The notes beneath the pieces were generated by a model. It worked only from the letters and a program-made list of their open reading frames with translations. It was not told the DNA's origin and did not search any database. A program made the translations under genes and the position numbers. Shown here in pieces: positions 55,106 to 64,000 of a DNA stretch of 64,000 bases. The stretch comes from Bartonella sp. AU55XJBT. Its GTDB lineage: Bacteria; Pseudomonadota; Alphaproteobacteria; Rhizobiales; Rhizobiaceae. How positions within the stretch are numbered: position 1 is the stretch's first letter; the number at the start of each line of letters is the position of its first letter. The stretch is taken from positions 1 through 64,000 of the forward strand of contig NZ_JAQITC010000004.1 in the NCBI RefSeq assembly GCF_028618525.1, written 5' to 3'.

Positions 55106-56492
55106 TCACCCTCCTCTTTGCTAAAGCGGTAAGAATGCGTGCCCAAGACCTCTGCCCCTTATGAAATGATTTTAGATTATACTTTTCATTAGGCGAATGA
55201 ATACGATCATCAGCCAATCCAAAACCAACCAAAAGAGTTTCCATACCAAGAATTGACCGAAAATCGGCAACAATTGGAATAGACCCCCCCATGGCTGTCA
55301 AGACAGCAGGAACTTCCCACTCTTGTGATAAAGCATCCTTCGCCTCCTTGATAAAAGATGAATCATCAGACAACTGAAGTGCTGGAGAAGAACCATGATT
55401 CTTAAATTCAACCGTACAGTCAGCAGGAATTGAGCTACGTACATAATCACGCAGCGCTTGGCGTATTTTCTCTGGATCTTGCTTATGGACTAGACGACAT
55501 GATACTTTTGCACTCGCTTGAGACGCAATAACCGTTTTCATCCCTTCCCCTTCATAGCCCCCACTAATACCATTAAATTCCATGGTAGGACGTGCCCATA
55601 CAAGCTCTAAAATGCTCCGTCCTTTTTCACCTGCTGGAACAGAAAGACCAATAGGACCAAGCAAATTTTCAGCAGTACAATTAAGCGCATTCCATGATTG
55701 TAAAATATGTGGAGGTGTTTCTTCTACTCCATCATAAAAACCAGGAAGCGTCACCTTATTATTTTCATCGTGAAGTCCTGCCAAAACTTTAGCTAAAATA
55801 CGAATAGGATTAGCGGCTACGCCCCCAAAATAACCAGAATGCAAATCACGATTAGCTGCTGTGATAATAATCTCTTCCGCCATAATTCCCCGAAGAGAAA
55901 GAGCAATAGACGGTGTATTTGCATCCCACATCGACGTGTCACAAACCAGTGCATAATCTGCCTTAAGCTCCTCCTTATTTGCCTTCAAAAAAGGAATAAG
56001 AGAAGGAGAAGCACATTCTTCCTCACCTTCACATAAAATAGTTACTTTAACGGGAAGCTGTCCTGTTTCTTTCTTATAGGCACGACATGCTTCAATAAAT
56101 GTCATCAGCTGACCTTTATCATCAGAAGCACCGCGAGCACAAATAACTTTTTCTCCATCTCTCTCTTTTAAAGAAGGTGTAAATGGATCATCCTCCCATA
56201 AACTCAACGGATCAACAGGTTGAACATCATAATGTCCGTAAAACAACACATGTAAACAATCCTCTGAAGGTCCTGGATGATGCCCAACAACCATTGGATG
56301 ACCCGGTGTATCACGCCGTGAAGCCTCAAAACCAATGCTTTTTAAATCCTCTACTAACCAGTCAGCTGCTTGACGACATGCGTCCTTATAAGCCGAGTCT
56401 GTAGAAATCGATTGAAAACGTAAAAGAGAAAAAAGGCGTTCAAGGCTCTTTTCTATATTTCCATCAAGATGTGTTAGTACTTTATTCAGCAT
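55098..56492 (-). CDS. M20-family metallopeptidase (dipeptidase)
   Basis: The 464-residue protein has zinc-ligand motifs VLFYGHYDVQPVDP, CARGASDDKGQLMTFIEA and KVTILCEGEEECASPSLIPF (catalytic and metal Glu), ADYALVCDTSMWD and the lid-domain MEFNGISGGYEGEGMKTVI. This is the M20F-type carnosinase/dipeptidase architecture. It probably hydrolyses small peptides in the cytosol; substrate unknown. The ATG at 56492 with GAGG upstream is preferred over 56507. It is co-transcribed with rnd. Confidence 0.92.
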   Translation of the reverse strand: MLNKVLTHLDGNIEKSLERLFSLLRFQSISTDSAYKDACRQAADWLVEDLKSIGFEASRRDTPGHPMVVGHHPGPSEDCLHVLFYGHYDVQPVDPLSLWEDDPFTPSLKERDGEKVICARGASDDKGQLMTFIEACRAYKKETGQLPVKVTILCEGEEECASPSLIPFLKANKEELKADYALVCDTSMWDANTPSIALSLRGIMAEEIIITAANRDLHSGYFGGVAANPIRILAKVLAGLHDENNKVTLPGFYDGVEETPPHILQSWNALNCTAENLLGPIGLSVPAGEKGRSILELVWARPTMEFNGISGGYEGEGMKTVIASQASAKVSCRLVHKQDPEKIRQALRDYVRSSIPADCTVEFKNHGSSPALQLSDDSSFIKEAKDALSQEWEVPAVLTAMGGSIPIVADFRSILGMETLLVGFGLADDRIHSPNEKYNLKSFHKGQRSWARILTALAKRRVNG

Positions 56493-56577
56493 AAAAAAAC
56501 CTCTCAAGCCTCATATATTTATATAATTGTAAGAACCTGACTTTAAGCCTCTTGTAGGATTTTGCAAGACATCTTAT

Positions 56578-57453
56578 TCATTTTTGACACTGTGAGCAGT
56601 AAAAACTTGAACGCCCAGCCTGTAAAATACGTAATATAGGCGTTCCGCATTCCAAACATTCCTTGCCTTCTCGTCCATAAACTGAAAAAGCATGTTGAAA
56701 ATAACCAAGGGAACCATCTATATGCATATAATCACGTAAGGAAGAGCCACCAGATAAAATAGCTTCAGAAATTACATTGCGTATATTCTGTGCTAAAGAA
56801 TCTGCTAGTTCACGTGCATATACCGTTTTTGACGCCAATGTAAATGCACCACGCTGTGGAGATAAACGACTCCGCCAAAGTGCCTCGCAAACATAAATAT
56901 TTCCAAGCCCCGCAACGATAGACTGATCAAGTAAAACACCCTTGAGAGACATTTTTTTATTAACAAAAGCCTTTTGTAAATAACGACCAGAAAATGCATG
57001 ACTCATAGGTTCAAGCCCTAGCTTATTTAAAAGCGGGTGTTTATAAAGCTTGTCCGTATCAACTAACAGCATAAACCCAAAGCGACGCACATCATTATAA
57101 ATAAGATGATAAACTTCACCATTCCTTGTCTGAATACCCATGATAAAATGATCATGCTTAACCAATTTACTGGTCGTTGAAAAAGCTTTTCTTAAAAGAG
57201 TGTTTTCTATACGCCATGAACCAGACATTCCTAAATGGCTTAAAATCGTTTCATCCTGAGAAAGATGAAATAATAAATATTTCGCACGTCGACTAAGTTC
57301 TAGAATTCTTCTACCAATAAGCCGTTCAGAAAAAGCCTCAGGAAAAGGAAAACGCAAATCTCTCCGATTAAGTTTAACAGATACTATCTTTGCATCAATG
57401 ACAACAGACTTAAGTCCACGACGAACCGTCTCTACTTCAGGAAGCTCAGGCAT
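56578..57453 (-). CDS. mutM: Formamidopyrimidine-DNA glycosylase
   Basis: The 291-residue enzyme starts MPELPEVETVRRGL, where Pro2 and Glu3 form the active site after Met removal; this fixes the start at 57453 rather than the preceding ATG. It has LSRRAKYLLFHL, HLGMSGSWRI with the catalytic Lys region, DQSIVAGLGNIYVCEALWRS and a C-terminal zinc finger (CLECGTPILRILQAGRSSFY then CSQCQ). It removes 8-oxoguanine and FaPy lesions. Also called fpg. Confidence 0.97.
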   Translation of the reverse strand: MPELPEVETVRRGLKSVVIDAKIVSVKLNRRDLRFPFPEAFSERLIGRRILELSRRAKYLLFHLSQDETILSHLGMSGSWRIENTLLRKAFSTTSKLVKHDHFIMGIQTRNGEVYHLIYNDVRRFGFMLLVDTDKLYKHPLLNKLGLEPMSHAFSGRYLQKAFVNKKMSLKGVLLDQSIVAGLGNIYVCEALWRSRLSPQRGAFTLASKTVYARELADSLAQNIRNVISEAILSGGSSLRDYMHIDGSLGYFQHAFSVYGREGKECLECGTPILRILQAGRSSFYCSQCQK

Positions 57454-57738
57454 CACTCCTCTTTAATAATTATGCACTCTCCAAGCATATCACTGATCAA
57501 TTGATCTCTTCCCTACTCTCAAAGAATAAAAATTTTCAACTCATCTGTTCTATAAATAATCGTGATTCTTATCAAGTGAACTTTATTTGGCTGCATACTC
57601 ATGTAACTCATTTAACGAAAGGTTTTACACGATCAAGCTCTATCCTGAATATTCATCCACGTACTCTAGAAATACCCGCCCTGTCAAGGAGACTTATCAA
57701 CCTCAAATGACGTGTTTTACTTTTACGGTATAACAGGA

Positions 57739-58989
57739 TTAAGAAGTCCATTCACCTTTACGAAAGATAGGAACTCTTACACCATCCTGCGTAAGACCAT
57801 CTATATCAATTTCACCAGAGCCAATCATCCAATCAATATGAATAACACTTTTATTACCACCACGTGCCGCAATCTCTTCTGATGTCAATGATGCCCCACC
57901 TAAAAAGCATTTGGAATAACACTGCCCTAAAGCAATATGACAGGCTGCATTTTCATCAAATAAAGTATTATAAAAAAGAAGGTCACTCTTAGAAATTGGT
58001 GAAGAATGAGGCACAAGGGCAACTTCACCCAATCGGCTTGCACCCTCATCACTTTGTAAAACCTGCTGTAGAACTTCCTGACCTGTTGATGCTCTGGCCT
58101 CAACAATGCGCCCCGCTTCAAAACGTACTTCAATATTATCAATCAGTGTTCCTTGATAAGAAAGAGGCTTTGTTGAGCGAACAAAACCTTCAACCCTATG
58201 AGCATGAGGAGTCGTAAAAACTTCTTCTGTCGGAATATTGGGATTGCAAACAACACCATTTTTCGCAACGGATGCCCCCCCATGCCATTCATGATCATCT
58301 GCCAAACCAACTGTTAAATCAGTCCCTGGTCCTATGAAGTGCAAGGCAGAAAAACGCTGCTCATTAAGCCAAGATGACCGTTTCTTCAAATTTTCATTAT
58401 GGACAACCCACGCATGTACCGGATCTTCTCCTGTAATACGTGAAGCAGAAAAAATTGCATCAGCTAATTTCTTAATCGCCTCATTAAGTGGCAAAGAAGG
58501 AAACATCGCTTCAGCCCATCCTGCTGTTGGATAAGCAACAATCGACCAATTCATAGCAAAATTCGATATTTGCTTGAGTGCCGGCTGATAAGCCATTGAA
58601 GTGGCTTTATTTAATCGCGCAATCTTATCAAAATCTTGATTGGAAAGGAGTAAAGGATTATCACCAACAATCGCTAAACGTGCGGCACCATTTTCAAAAG
58701 CTTTCGCCATTCCCTCATAGAGCCAAGAAGGAGCACAATCAAAACTAGCTGTATGAGCATTTTCAAAACGCGTAAGCGATAACATATCATCACTAAAAAT
58801 TGGTGTAATGACACCAGCTCCAACCTTATAAGCATGATATGCAATACGCCGAACAAAAGGTAATGCTGAAACTGGAGCAGTCAAAACAAGATCTTGACCC
58901 TCTTGTAAATTTAACCCCACTTTTACCGTAACTTCTGCAAGACGATTAAGCATTTCAGGCGAAATTGTCTCATGAATATCAAAATACAT
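57739..58989 (-). CDS. M29-family aminopeptidase
   Basis: The 416-residue protein begins with MLNRLAEVTVKVGLNLQEGQ and contains GPGTDLTVGLADDHEWHGGA, NPNIPTEEVFTTPHAHRVEG, STKPLSYQGTLIDNIEVRFE, LGEVALVPHSSPISKSDLLF, YNTLFDENAACHIALGQCY and SVIHIDWMIGSGEIDIDG. These are the metal-binding Glu, Glu, His, Tyr, His and Asp positions of the thermophilic aminopeptidase family (AmpS/AmpT). It is a dimeric metal-dependent exopeptidase of the cytosol. Single gene; intact. Confidence 0.94.
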   Translation of the reverse strand: MYFDIHETISPEMLNRLAEVTVKVGLNLQEGQDLVLTAPVSALPFVRRIAYHAYKVGAGVITPIFSDDMLSLTRFENAHTASFDCAPSWLYEGMAKAFENGAARLAIVGDNPLLLSNQDFDKIARLNKATSMAYQPALKQISNFAMNWSIVAYPTAGWAEAMFPSLPLNEAIKKLADAIFSASRITGEDPVHAWVVHNENLKKRSSWLNEQRFSALHFIGPGTDLTVGLADDHEWHGGASVAKNGVVCNPNIPTEEVFTTPHAHRVEGFVRSTKPLSYQGTLIDNIEVRFEAGRIVEARASTGQEVLQQVLQSDEGASRLGEVALVPHSSPISKSDLLFYNTLFDENAACHIALGQCYSKCFLGGASLTSEEIAARGGNKSVIHIDWMIGSGEIDIDGLTQDGVRVPIFRKGEWTS

Positions 58990-59168
58990 TACCTATACCC
59001 TTCTTTAAGTAAAATGCGTCTCTTAACGCCACCATATTCTAAATTGCTTTTCCAGATCCTTTCAATTTACTTTCTCTACATCCATTTATACGTAGCACAT
59101 TACTAAAGAGTTCACTGAATTCATAAACCGCAATGGGGTGTAAAACTCTTCTTCGGTCGCACAAAAAC

Positions 59169-60005
59169 TTACCAGTTTCTGTGTCGTTTTTCTAATATTG
59201 CAACAATTGCATTTAACTGATCTGATGAAGGCAACGCCATAATTGTTTTATTTTCCTCTTTCCTCGCTAGATGTTTAGGCGCATAGGTTGGAATGGGAAC
59301 TTTATCAAGCTGTGCCATAGCAAAAGATGTAGGTTGTACTGTCTTGGACTGTGCTACTTCTGTTGAAGAAGATGCACTTTTCTCTGCTTTGACTCTCTTA
59401 CTTTCTAAACCTTCATCGATAAAGCTTGGTGCATGACCAGAGCGCTCCTGAGCAAAGGCATAAGCAACATCATAAGGGCGATTATCCGTAGGAATTTGAA
59501 GTGATCCATCACGGGATCGCTTTTCATAAAAAGCATTCCCCCCTGCAACATGAACATAGTGCATGTTTTTATAAGGAAAAGACAAACCAGCGGTATGAAA
59601 AAACTTAGCATGTTTAACCTTCTTATCTCGTTCACCCCGTAAAACTGCATCAGCAGCTTCTCTTACACGAGCAACAGATGCTTCTTCCGTCATAGGACGC
59701 GTTAAAACACCAGGCGCAAATTGCTTATATTGACCAACAACACCACAAATCGTCTCAGGATAAGCGCTTGAATTAACACGATTCATAACAACCGTCCCAA
59801 CGGCAATCATCCCTTCACGGCTTGTGCGATTTGATTCAAAATACATCGCACGCATAAGGCATTGGCGCTCTGTCAATGGATACGTAACTGTTTTTGTTTT
59901 CTTATTATTTAGTTTTTCAGCATCTAAATGACTTGTAGCACACCCCACAACAACAAACGGCGCTACGCAACAGGTAACAAAAACATTCCAACGATTTTTT
60001 TTCAT
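59169..60005 (-). CDS. Cell wall hydrolase (SleB/Hydrolase_2 domain), lipoprotein-like N-terminus
   Basis: The protein of about 278 residues starts with a signal (MKKNRWNVFVTCCVAPFVVV then GC, lipobox-like VVGC, Cys22). A Hydrolase_2 domain has TERQCLMRAMYFESNRTSRE with the catalytic-type Glu, VGTVVMNRVNSSAYPETICG, YKQFAPG and AKFFHT with HYVHVAGGNAFYEK. The family acts on peptidoglycan in spore and cell-wall turnover. The C-terminal 90 residues are low-complexity (KAEKSASSSTEVAQSKTVQP). A GTG at 60017 is an alternative start. Confidence 0.88.
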   Translation of the reverse strand: MKKNRWNVFVTCCVAPFVVVGCATSHLDAEKLNNKKTKTVTYPLTERQCLMRAMYFESNRTSREGMIAVGTVVMNRVNSSAYPETICGVVGQYKQFAPGVLTRPMTEEASVARVREAADAVLRGERDKKVKHAKFFHTAGLSFPYKNMHYVHVAGGNAFYEKRSRDGSLQIPTDNRPYDVAYAFAQERSGHAPSFIDEGLESKRVKAEKSASSSTEVAQSKTVQPTSFAMAQLDKVPIPTYAPKHLARKEENKTIMALPSSDQLNAIVAILEKRHRNW

Positions 60006-60559
60006 CTTAGGCAACACATTCCTATAATCTTTGAGCTATTCAAATTTTGAAATGAGCTTTAAAGGTATCTCTCAGTAAAGTATACAGCTAATTGTTACCA
60101 CTCCGTAAAATTTTAATACAAATGGTAATCAAAAACTATCTATGCGAAATAAAAAATAAAATACTCTTAATTTATAGATCAATATTGTCGTTCCTCATGG
60201 AACAATATAAACCTCTAACAACCCACACATTTCAATCGCAATAAAATAATATGATTACTCATTCTACATACGAAAAAAGACTGGGATATTAAAACTCTTT
60301 GCATCAATATTGAAAAAATAATACAGATACCCCCTTATAATATAGATCTTAACAAAATGATCAGAAAGAAAATCCCCCTCCAGCCATAATCCAAATAATG
60401 GTATCATCCAATGTATAAAAATGTCAAATTAAGAATTAACAATCTGCCATGTTAGCCTAAAAAAACTCTTTGGGGCTGCTGTATGTTTTTTCATCATATG
60501 GTTACTATATCCTTTTTATGTTCTTTCTAAAACTTCTGTATTGTAAGAAAATATTCAAT
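60006..60559. other. Spacer without gene
   Basis: No coding or RNA feature supported; AT-rich. It separates the SleB-type gene from phoU. Confidence 0.4.
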
Positions 60560-61276
60560 CTATTTTTTCTCACCTACGCCAACTTTATACGTAAGGTCAT
60601 CGCGAGGGCGATCAGAAGACATATGATAACCCGTTATAATATAATGCAACATTTCAGCAATATTGGTAACATGATCACCAATTCGTTCAATATTTTTTAA
60701 ACAAAACAGCAAGTGCGTACAAACCGTAATATTGCGCATATCTTCCATCATATATGTCAAAAGTTCACGAAAAAGAGAAGTATACAAAGCATCAATCTTC
60801 TCATCACGCTCACGCACAGCGTCAATACGCTCTAATTGGCGACTCGTATAAGCATCTAAGACTTCTTTTAATTGATTGAGCGCTAAGGCTGTAATTGTTT
60901 CAAGCCCATGATAAAAAGACGCAGATTGACGTATTTCTGAAAGGGCAACTGTCCTCTTAGCAATGTTTTTGGCCATATCCCCAATCCGCTCAAGATCAGA
61001 AGAGATACGAATAGCTCCAATAATTTCACGCAAGTCTACAGCCATTGGTTGACGCTTGCAAATAATAGCAACCGCTTTTTCATCAATATCACGTTCTGCT
61101 TCATCTAAAAACACATCATCAGCAATCACTGCCGTTGCAAGTTGAAGATCACTGCAGACAACCGATGAAACAGATCGTTCAATCATTCTTTCCGCATGGC
61201 GCCCCATTTCTGTAATCCTTGCTTTTAGATATTTTAGTTCTGCATCATAAGAACGAACAGTATGGTTCATAGACAT
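60560..61276 (-). CDS. phoU: Phosphate transport system regulator PhoU
   Basis: The 238-residue all-helical protein begins MNHTVRSYDAELKYLKARIT (after MS). The two PhoU repeats contain VIADDVFLDEAERDIDEKAV, SSDLERIGDMAKNIAKRTVA, and HLLFCLKNIERIGDHVTNIA with the E/DxxxD metal motifs. PhoU couples the Pst transporter to PhoR and restrains the Pho regulon. Last gene of the pst operon, 21 bases after pstB. Confidence 0.96.
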   Translation of the reverse strand: MSMNHTVRSYDAELKYLKARITEMGRHAERMIERSVSSVVCSDLQLATAVIADDVFLDEAERDIDEKAVAIICKRQPMAVDLREIIGAIRISSDLERIGDMAKNIAKRTVALSEIRQSASFYHGLETITALALNQLKEVLDAYTSRQLERIDAVRERDEKIDALYTSLFRELLTYMMEDMRNITVCTHLLFCLKNIERIGDHVTNIAEMLHYIITGYHMSSDRPRDDLTYKVGVGEKK

Positions 61277-61297
61277 ATCTTATACTCCTCAATTCAC

Positions 61298-62056
61298 CTA
61301 TCCAAAACGCCCCGTAATATAATCTTGTGTCCGTTGTTCTTTTGGTGAAGTAAAGATCATTTCAGTTGCACCAACTTCGACCAAATGCCCTAAATGAAAC
61401 ATGGCCGTATATTGAGAAACACGTGCAGCCTGTTGCATGGAATGTGTTACAATAACAATTGTATAATTTTTCCGTAACGCATCGATAAGTTCTTCAATCC
61501 GAGCCGTCGCAATGGGATCAAGAGCTGAGCAAGGCTCATCCATCAAAATAACTTCAGGACTAACTGCAATGGCGCGCGCAATACACAAACGCTGTTGTTG
61601 TCCTCCCGATAAACTTGTTCCAAGATCATGAAGACGATCTTTTACTTCATCAAACAAACCAGCCTGTCTTAAACTCTTTTCAACCACATCATGCAATTCA
61701 GAACGCGTTTTCACTAAACCATGAATACGCGGACCATAGGCAACATTTTCAAATATAGATTTTGGAAAAGGACTAGGTTTTTGAAAAACCATTCCAACCC
61801 GCGCCCGTAATTCTACAACATCAATTCTCTGGTCATAAATATTCTCCCCATCTAAAGTAATAAGACCCGTTATTTTAGCCCCTTCAATCGTATCATTCAT
61901 ACGGTTAAAACAACGCAAAAAAGTCGACTTTCCGCATCCTGATGGACCAATCAAAGCAGTGACTTGATGTTCAGGAATATCAAGGGTAATACCATGAAGT
62001 GCTTCTTTGTCTCCGTAAGAAACCTTCACATCCTGACCACGCATTTTAATCTTCAT
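61298..62056 (-). CDS. pstB: Phosphate ABC transporter ATPase PstB
   Basis: The 252-residue ATPase has Walker [41 protein letters not shown], signature [17 protein letters not shown], Walker [14 protein letters not shown] and H-loop [20 protein letters not shown]. The FNRMND and KPSPFP motifs are specific to PstB. It powers high-affinity phosphate uptake with PstA/PstC. Confidence 0.97.
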   Translation of the reverse strand: MKIKMRGQDVKVSYGDKEALHGITLDIPEHQVTALIGPSGCGKSTFLRCFNRMNDTIEGAKITGLITLDGENIYDQRIDVVELRARVGMVFQKPSPFPKSIFENVAYGPRIHGLVKTRSELHDVVEKSLRQAGLFDEVKDRLHDLGTSLSGGQQQRLCIARAIAVSPEVILMDEPCSALDPIATARIEELIDALRKNYTIVIVTHSMQQAARVSQYTAMFHLGHLVEVGATEMIFTSPKEQRTQDYITGRFG

Positions 62057-62107
62057 AACAAAAACTCACCTTACAAAAACCTTATCGAAGTTGTTATTTT
62101 ATTTAAA

Positions 62108-63397
62108 TTACTGGCGGCGTTCAAATCGTCGACGTAAAAAAACCGCAGAAATATTCATGATCGCAAGAAAAATCATTAAGACAATAATAGCTCCTGATGT
62201 CTTTTCAACAAAAGCGCGCTCTGCTTCACCCGACCACATAAAAATTTGAACAGGCAAAGCTGTTGCCGGATCCATGGGAGTCATAGGAATATTAACAACA
62301 AAAGCAACCATTCCAATCAAAAGCAAAGGTGCTGTTTCTCCCAAAGCCTGAGCGACTCCAATAATCGTACCAGTCAAAATACCAGGCGCTGCTAAAGGCA
62401 CAACATGATGAAAAATCATTTGTGTTTTTGATGCCCCCAACCCTAAAGCTGCCGCACGAATAGAAAGAGGAACAGCACGCAAAGCAGAACGTGTTGCAAT
62501 AATGATCGTGGGAAGAGTCATGAGCGCTAAAACCAGACCACCAACAAAAGAGGCTGAACGTGGTAATCCTAAAAAATTAACAAAAACTGCGAGTCCTAAA
62601 AGACCAAACACAATCGAAGGAACAGCGGCAAGGTTATTGATATTTACTTCAATAAAATCTGTAAATTTATTTTTGCGTGCATATTCTTCTAAATAAAGAG
62701 CCGTTGCTATGCCTATCGGGAGTGAAACCAATAAAACGATGCCTATCATATAAAGAGATCCAATGATCGCAACACCTAATCCTGCAGTCTCAGGACGACT
62801 TGAAGCGCCAAATGTAAAAAAACCAATATTAAATGTTTTATAAAGCGTACCATCATGCGCTAAACGCTTTATCCATTCTACTTGTCGATTAGAAACTTTG
62901 CGGTTTTTTTCTGCTACATGCAGATCAATCTGTCCTTTATAAGCAGAATCAATATCCGCAGCTGCCAAAACTTTGATTTTTTGCATTGTGCCAATCAGTT
63001 TTGGATTTTTTGTCACCATCTCACGCAGTTGAACACGCACACTATTGGAAAACATACGGTTAATATCCTGCAAAGAGACGCGATCATTTTGATTGACACC
63101 GAGCTTTTTTGCTAAAGCATTGCGTACAAGAAGCGGGTAATTCGCTGTTATGAGGACTTGTGGTTTTGTTTGACGTTGACCACTTGGATCAATGATCTTT
63201 TCATCCAAATAAATCGATAATGCCATTTCACTTTGAAAAAAAGCTGTATAACCTTGGCTCATGATCGACCATAAAAGTGCAAATAAAAAAAATAAACCAA
63301 TAAAAATGGCAATCAAACCGTAGGCACGAAAACGACGCTCAGCCCAATACCGACGCTTGAGGCTAATATTGCGACGAGGGAAAATTTTTTTATTCAT
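62108..63397 (-). CDS. pstA: Phosphate ABC transporter permease PstA
   Basis: The 429-residue protein is longer than the roughly 280-residue E. coli protein. After the first membrane helix (LIAIFIGLFFLFALLWSIMS) comes a periplasmic domain of about 150 residues, and then the usual permease core: LVSLPIGIATALYLEEYARK, LAAVPSIVFGLLGLAVFVNF, RSALRAVPLSIRAAALGLGA (EAA loop) and TGTIIGVAQALGETAPLLLI. Long PstA forms of this kind occur in Rhizobiales. It overlaps pstC by four bases and precedes pstB. Confidence 0.95.
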   Translation of the reverse strand: MNKKIFPRRNISLKRRYWAERRFRAYGLIAIFIGLFFLFALLWSIMSQGYTAFFQSEMALSIYLDEKIIDPSGQRQTKPQVLITANYPLLVRNALAKKLGVNQNDRVSLQDINRMFSNSVRVQLREMVTKNPKLIGTMQKIKVLAAADIDSAYKGQIDLHVAEKNRKVSNRQVEWIKRLAHDGTLYKTFNIGFFTFGASSRPETAGLGVAIIGSLYMIGIVLLVSLPIGIATALYLEEYARKNKFTDFIEVNINNLAAVPSIVFGLLGLAVFVNFLGLPRSASFVGGLVLALMTLPTIIIATRSALRAVPLSIRAAALGLGASKTQMIFHHVVPLAAPGILTGTIIGVAQALGETAPLLLIGMVAFVVNIPMTPMDPATALPVQIFMWSGEAERAFVEKTSGAIIVLMIFLAIMNISAVFLRRRFERRQ

Positions 63398-64000
63398 TCA
63401 TATTGTTCCCGATATCTACGCACAATATAAAGAGCTAGAATATTCATCAAGAGTGTCATCACAAAGAGCGTCATCCCTAAAGCAAAAGCCACCAGAGTTT
63501 GTGGAGAGTTAAACTCAAAATCACCGGTCAATTGGTTAACAATCTTAACCGTCATGGTGGTCATTGATTCGAAAGGATTGAGTGTTAAGTTTGCTGCAAC
63601 ACCTGCCGCTAAAACCACAATCATTGTTTCCCCAATTGCACGCGATGCCGTCAATAAAATAGCTCCCATAATCCCTGGAAGTGCTGCGGGTATAACGACT
63701 TTTTTAATCGTTTCAGATTGCGTTGCACCTAAACCATAAGAACCTTCACGTAAAATGCGTGGAACAGCCGTAATAACATCATCCGACAAAGAAGAAACAA
63801 AAGGAATCAACATAATTCCCATCACAACTCCAGCAGTCAAAACACTTTGTGCCATAATAAAACCACCCCCATCTGAGAGAGAAATAGACAGATCACGTAA
63901 AAATGGTCCGACAACTTTCAAAGCAAAAAAACCATAAACAATGGTTGGGATGCCAGCCAGAACTTCTAATAATGGTTTTACAATTGCTCGCAATCGCGCA
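63394..64000 (-). CDS. pstC: Phosphate ABC transporter permease PstC (5' end outside window)
   Basis: About 202 C-terminal residues are visible, starting upstream of AIVKPLLEVLAGIPTIVYGF, followed by VLTAGVVMGIMLIPFVSSLS, VPRILREGSYGLGATQSETI (EAA loop), SRAIGETMIVVLAAG and QTLVAFALGMTLFVMTLLM. The frame continues past the right edge, so the Met at 63993 is not the start. It pairs with PstA to form the membrane channel. The pstS gene and any pho box would lie outside. Confidence 0.94.
   Translation of the reverse strand, partial: ARLRAIVKPLLEVLAGIPTIVYGFFALKVVGPFLRDLSISLSDGGGFIMAQSVLTAGVVMGIMLIPFVSSLSDDVITAVPRILREGSYGLGATQSETIKKVVIPAALPGIMGAILLTASRAIGETMIVVLAAGVAANLTLNPFESMTTMTVKIVNQLTGDFEFNSPQTLVAFALGMTLFVMTLLMNILALYIVRRYREQYE

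Noticed and set aside
54567..56404. Plus-strand frames opposite rnd and the M20 peptidase
   Set aside because: Shadows of intact minus-strand genes; no ribosome binding sites or motifs.

Overview
The window looks like a piece of a Bartonella chromosome, probably from a rodent-associated species. The base composition is AT-rich, the genes are alphaproteobacterial, there are long decayed spacers between genes, and three tandem Omp31-type hemin-binding porins (Hbp family) are present. I had no database access, so names rest on recognised motifs and family architecture.

Positions 1-13,100 are a decaying prophage. It carries a P2-type tail block on the plus strand (sheath, tube, tail assembly chaperone with a -1 frame extension, tape measure, U, X, D). 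After this come a MazEF-type toxin-antitoxin pair, a lysis cassette (T4-type lysozyme, inner spanin, nested outer-spanin lipoprotein, holin-like relic), a YafQ/DinJ-type pair, a small orphan gene, an AntA/KilAC antirepressor and a frameshifted tyrosine integrase. Three antirepressor genes (1-422, 676-1257, 10886-11635) are each preceded by the same roughly 270-bp leader. I read this leader as a phage P1 c4-type antisense riboregulator: an outer promoter with an operator-like palindrome at its start site, a first pair of complementary boxes, an inner promoter, a folded RNA whose loop carries the antisense boxes, and target boxes over the ribosome binding site. The box next to the Shine-Dalgarno differs in each copy and its complement changes with it. 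This is the most interesting signal in the window.

Positions 13,100-25,900 hold an integrase relic, a secreted orphan protein, a biotin ECF transporter operon with two BioY genes, an amino-acid permease, tRNA-Thr(CGT), a second complete lysis cassette, another integrase relic and a decayed transketolase C-terminal gene.

Positions 25,900-46,200 are mostly core genes: lldD, dcd, mutL, a DUF2093 gene, lpxK-waaA (Kdo/lipid A), a DUF4170 gene, an inositol-phosphatase-family gene, pmbA, an SRPBCC protein, rsmD, a RluB-type pseudouridine synthase, tadA, a lipoprotein and ileS. Between 46,400 and 51,450 lie the three hbp genes. Each has its own terminator and a shared 23-bp upstream element (H-box-like), and one carries a large Pro/Ala- and His-rich insertion. 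Positions 52,800-64,000 hold a small secreted basic protein, rnd, an M20 peptidase, mutM, an M29 aminopeptidase, a SleB-type hydrolase and phoU-pstB-pstA-pstC, which is cut by the window edge.

Many spacers contain recognisable scraps of the same kind of integrase N-terminal domain on either strand. They suggest repeated integration and decay of related elements.
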